DNA from: Pseudomonadota bacterium
GTDB lineage: Bacteria > Pseudomonadota > Gammaproteobacteria > Burkholderiales > Burkholderiaceae_F
NCBI GenBank assembly: GCA_021823635.1
Contig: JAKANT010000037.1
Location: forward strand, 1 to 8,886
DNA: 8,886 nucleotides
Reading direction: 5' to 3'
Below are positions 8,194-8,886 of the stretch, piece by piece; positions within the stretch are counted from its first letter, which is position 1; each line of letters opens with the position of its first letter. The translations under genes and the position numbers were made by a program. The notes under the pieces were generated by a model, which worked only from the letters and a program-made list of their open reading frames with translations, was not told where the DNA came from and searched no databases.

Positions 8194-8886
8194 ATGCGGC
8201 CCGCGTTCTCCGTCCTGCTGCTGACCACCTCGATCGGCGCCGGGCAGGGGCTGTTCCTGGCGCTGGTGACGGTGCAGTCCTATGCGCTGTTCGGACTGGC
8301 CGCGGCGCCGCAGCCGTCGCTCTATCCGTACGGTGCGGCCGCGGCGCTGGTGCTGCTGGCGGCCGGACTGTTGGCTTCGTTCTTCCACCTTGGCCGGCCG
8401 GAGCGCGCCTGGCGCGCAATCTCGCAATGGCGTACCTCCTGGCTTTCGCGCGAGGTGATCGTGCTGCCGGCCTTCATGGCCGCCGTGTTCGCCTACGGCG
8501 CTGCGCATTTCCTGGACTGGCACTGGCCGCTCGCCGCGCTGCCTGCCGGCGCGGTGGTCGATCTGACGCTCGCGTTGGGAGCGCTCGGCACGCTGCTCGC
8601 GTTCGCGCTGTACGTCTGCACGGGGATGATCTACGCCTGCCTGCCGTTCCTGCGCGAGTGGCATAGCTGGCTGACGGTCGCCAATTACACCCTGCTCGGC
8701 GGCGCATCCGGCTTCACGTTGGCGGCGGCGCTCGCGGCCGCGGTCAGCCCGGCACAGGTGCCGCTGCTCGCAGGGTGGGCGATCGTGCTGACGCTGGCCG
8801 GTCTGGCGACGCGAGGCGCCTCGCTGATCCGCAATGCGCGCCTGGAACCGAAGTCGACCTTGCAGACGGCCATCGGCGTCAAACAT
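8194..8886 (+). CDS. soeC: SoeC-type DmsC/NrfD-like membrane anchor (3' end cut by window edge)
   Basis: Integral membrane subunit that anchors the complex in the cytoplasmic membrane and hands electrons to the quinone pool. 231 codons are visible before the right edge; DmsC-type anchors usually run to about 280-320 residues with eight spans. Six hydrophobic spans can be seen, at about residues 5-34, 45-65, 86-107, 118-149, 159-183 and 187-209. Between them are family-like segments FFHLGRPERAWRA (63-75), SWLSREV (82-88) and GMIYACLPFLREWHSW (144-159). After the last visible span, KSTLQTAIGVKH heads into the missing part. ATG 8194 lies three bases after the soeB stop; the ribosome-binding site is weak, suggesting coupled translation. 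DmsC membership is clear, while the specific SoeC assignment depends on its partners. Confidence 0.82.
   Translation, partial: MRPAFSVLLLTTSIGAGQGLFLALVTVQSYALFGLAAAPQPSLYPYGAAAALVLLAAGLLASFFHLGRPERAWRAISQWRTSWLSREVIVLPAFMAAVFAYGAAHFLDWHWPLAALPAGAVVDLTLALGALGTLLAFALYVCTGMIYACLPFLREWHSWLTVANYTLLGGASGFTLAAALAAAVSPAQVPLLAGWAIVLTLAGLATRGASLIRNARLEPKSTLQTAIGVKH

Noticed and set aside
7354..8886. 510-codon minus-strand open frame opposite soeB and soeC
   Set aside because: It is a shadow of two clearly coding plus-strand genes. Its Arg/Gln/His-rich composition gives no domain.

Overview
The window is about two-thirds G+C (judged by eye) with strong G/C preference at third codon positions. It carries a proteobacterial set of genes: a divergent oxyR/katG pair, an OsmC-family protein and a soeABC-type respiratory molybdoenzyme operon. 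A betaproteobacterium (Burkholderiales or a relative) fits the gene content. That placement is an inference, and nothing in the window fixes the genus.

Left part (1-2295), minus strand: katG, a catalase-peroxidase running off the left edge, is preceded by an unrecognised 46-residue single-span membrane protein gene with its own good ribosome-binding site. Both lie divergent from oxyR. The gap between them holds a compact control region. A 37-bp sequence with OxyR-type 15+7+15 architecture (2242-2278) abuts the -35 element of the rightward-leaving katG-side promoter and covers the -10 element of the oxyR promoter. That is the expected layout for peroxide activation of katG and autorepression of oxyR.

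Middle (2296-4454): oxyR keeps both redox cysteines (C200 and C209). Its 3' end overlaps a convergent, unrecognised 176-residue ORF with good codon bias. A roughly 315-bp GC-rich gap follows, then osmC, an OsmC/Ohr-type peroxidase-like gene with both conserved cysteines. The gap contains a second, weaker OxyR-like site that shares a 10-mer with the oxyR/katG site.

Right part (4455-8886): after a hairpin and a plausible promoter comes a tightly packed three-gene operon. The genes encode a 948-residue molybdopterin oxidoreductase, a 243-residue protein with four [4Fe-4S] motifs, and a DmsC/NrfD-like membrane anchor truncated by the right edge. The lack of a Tat signal and the overall features fit the cytoplasmic sulfite dehydrogenase SoeABC, which oxidises sulfite to sulfate and passes electrons to the quinone pool. 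The enzyme's substrate is inferred from family resemblance.

Taken together, the left half is a peroxide-defence regulon and the right half a sulfite-oxidation respiratory module. I see no RNA gene, CRISPR array, insertion sequence, prophage or defence system. The least-explained parts are the small membrane protein gene ahead of katG, the convergent ORF behind oxyR and the possible second OxyR site.
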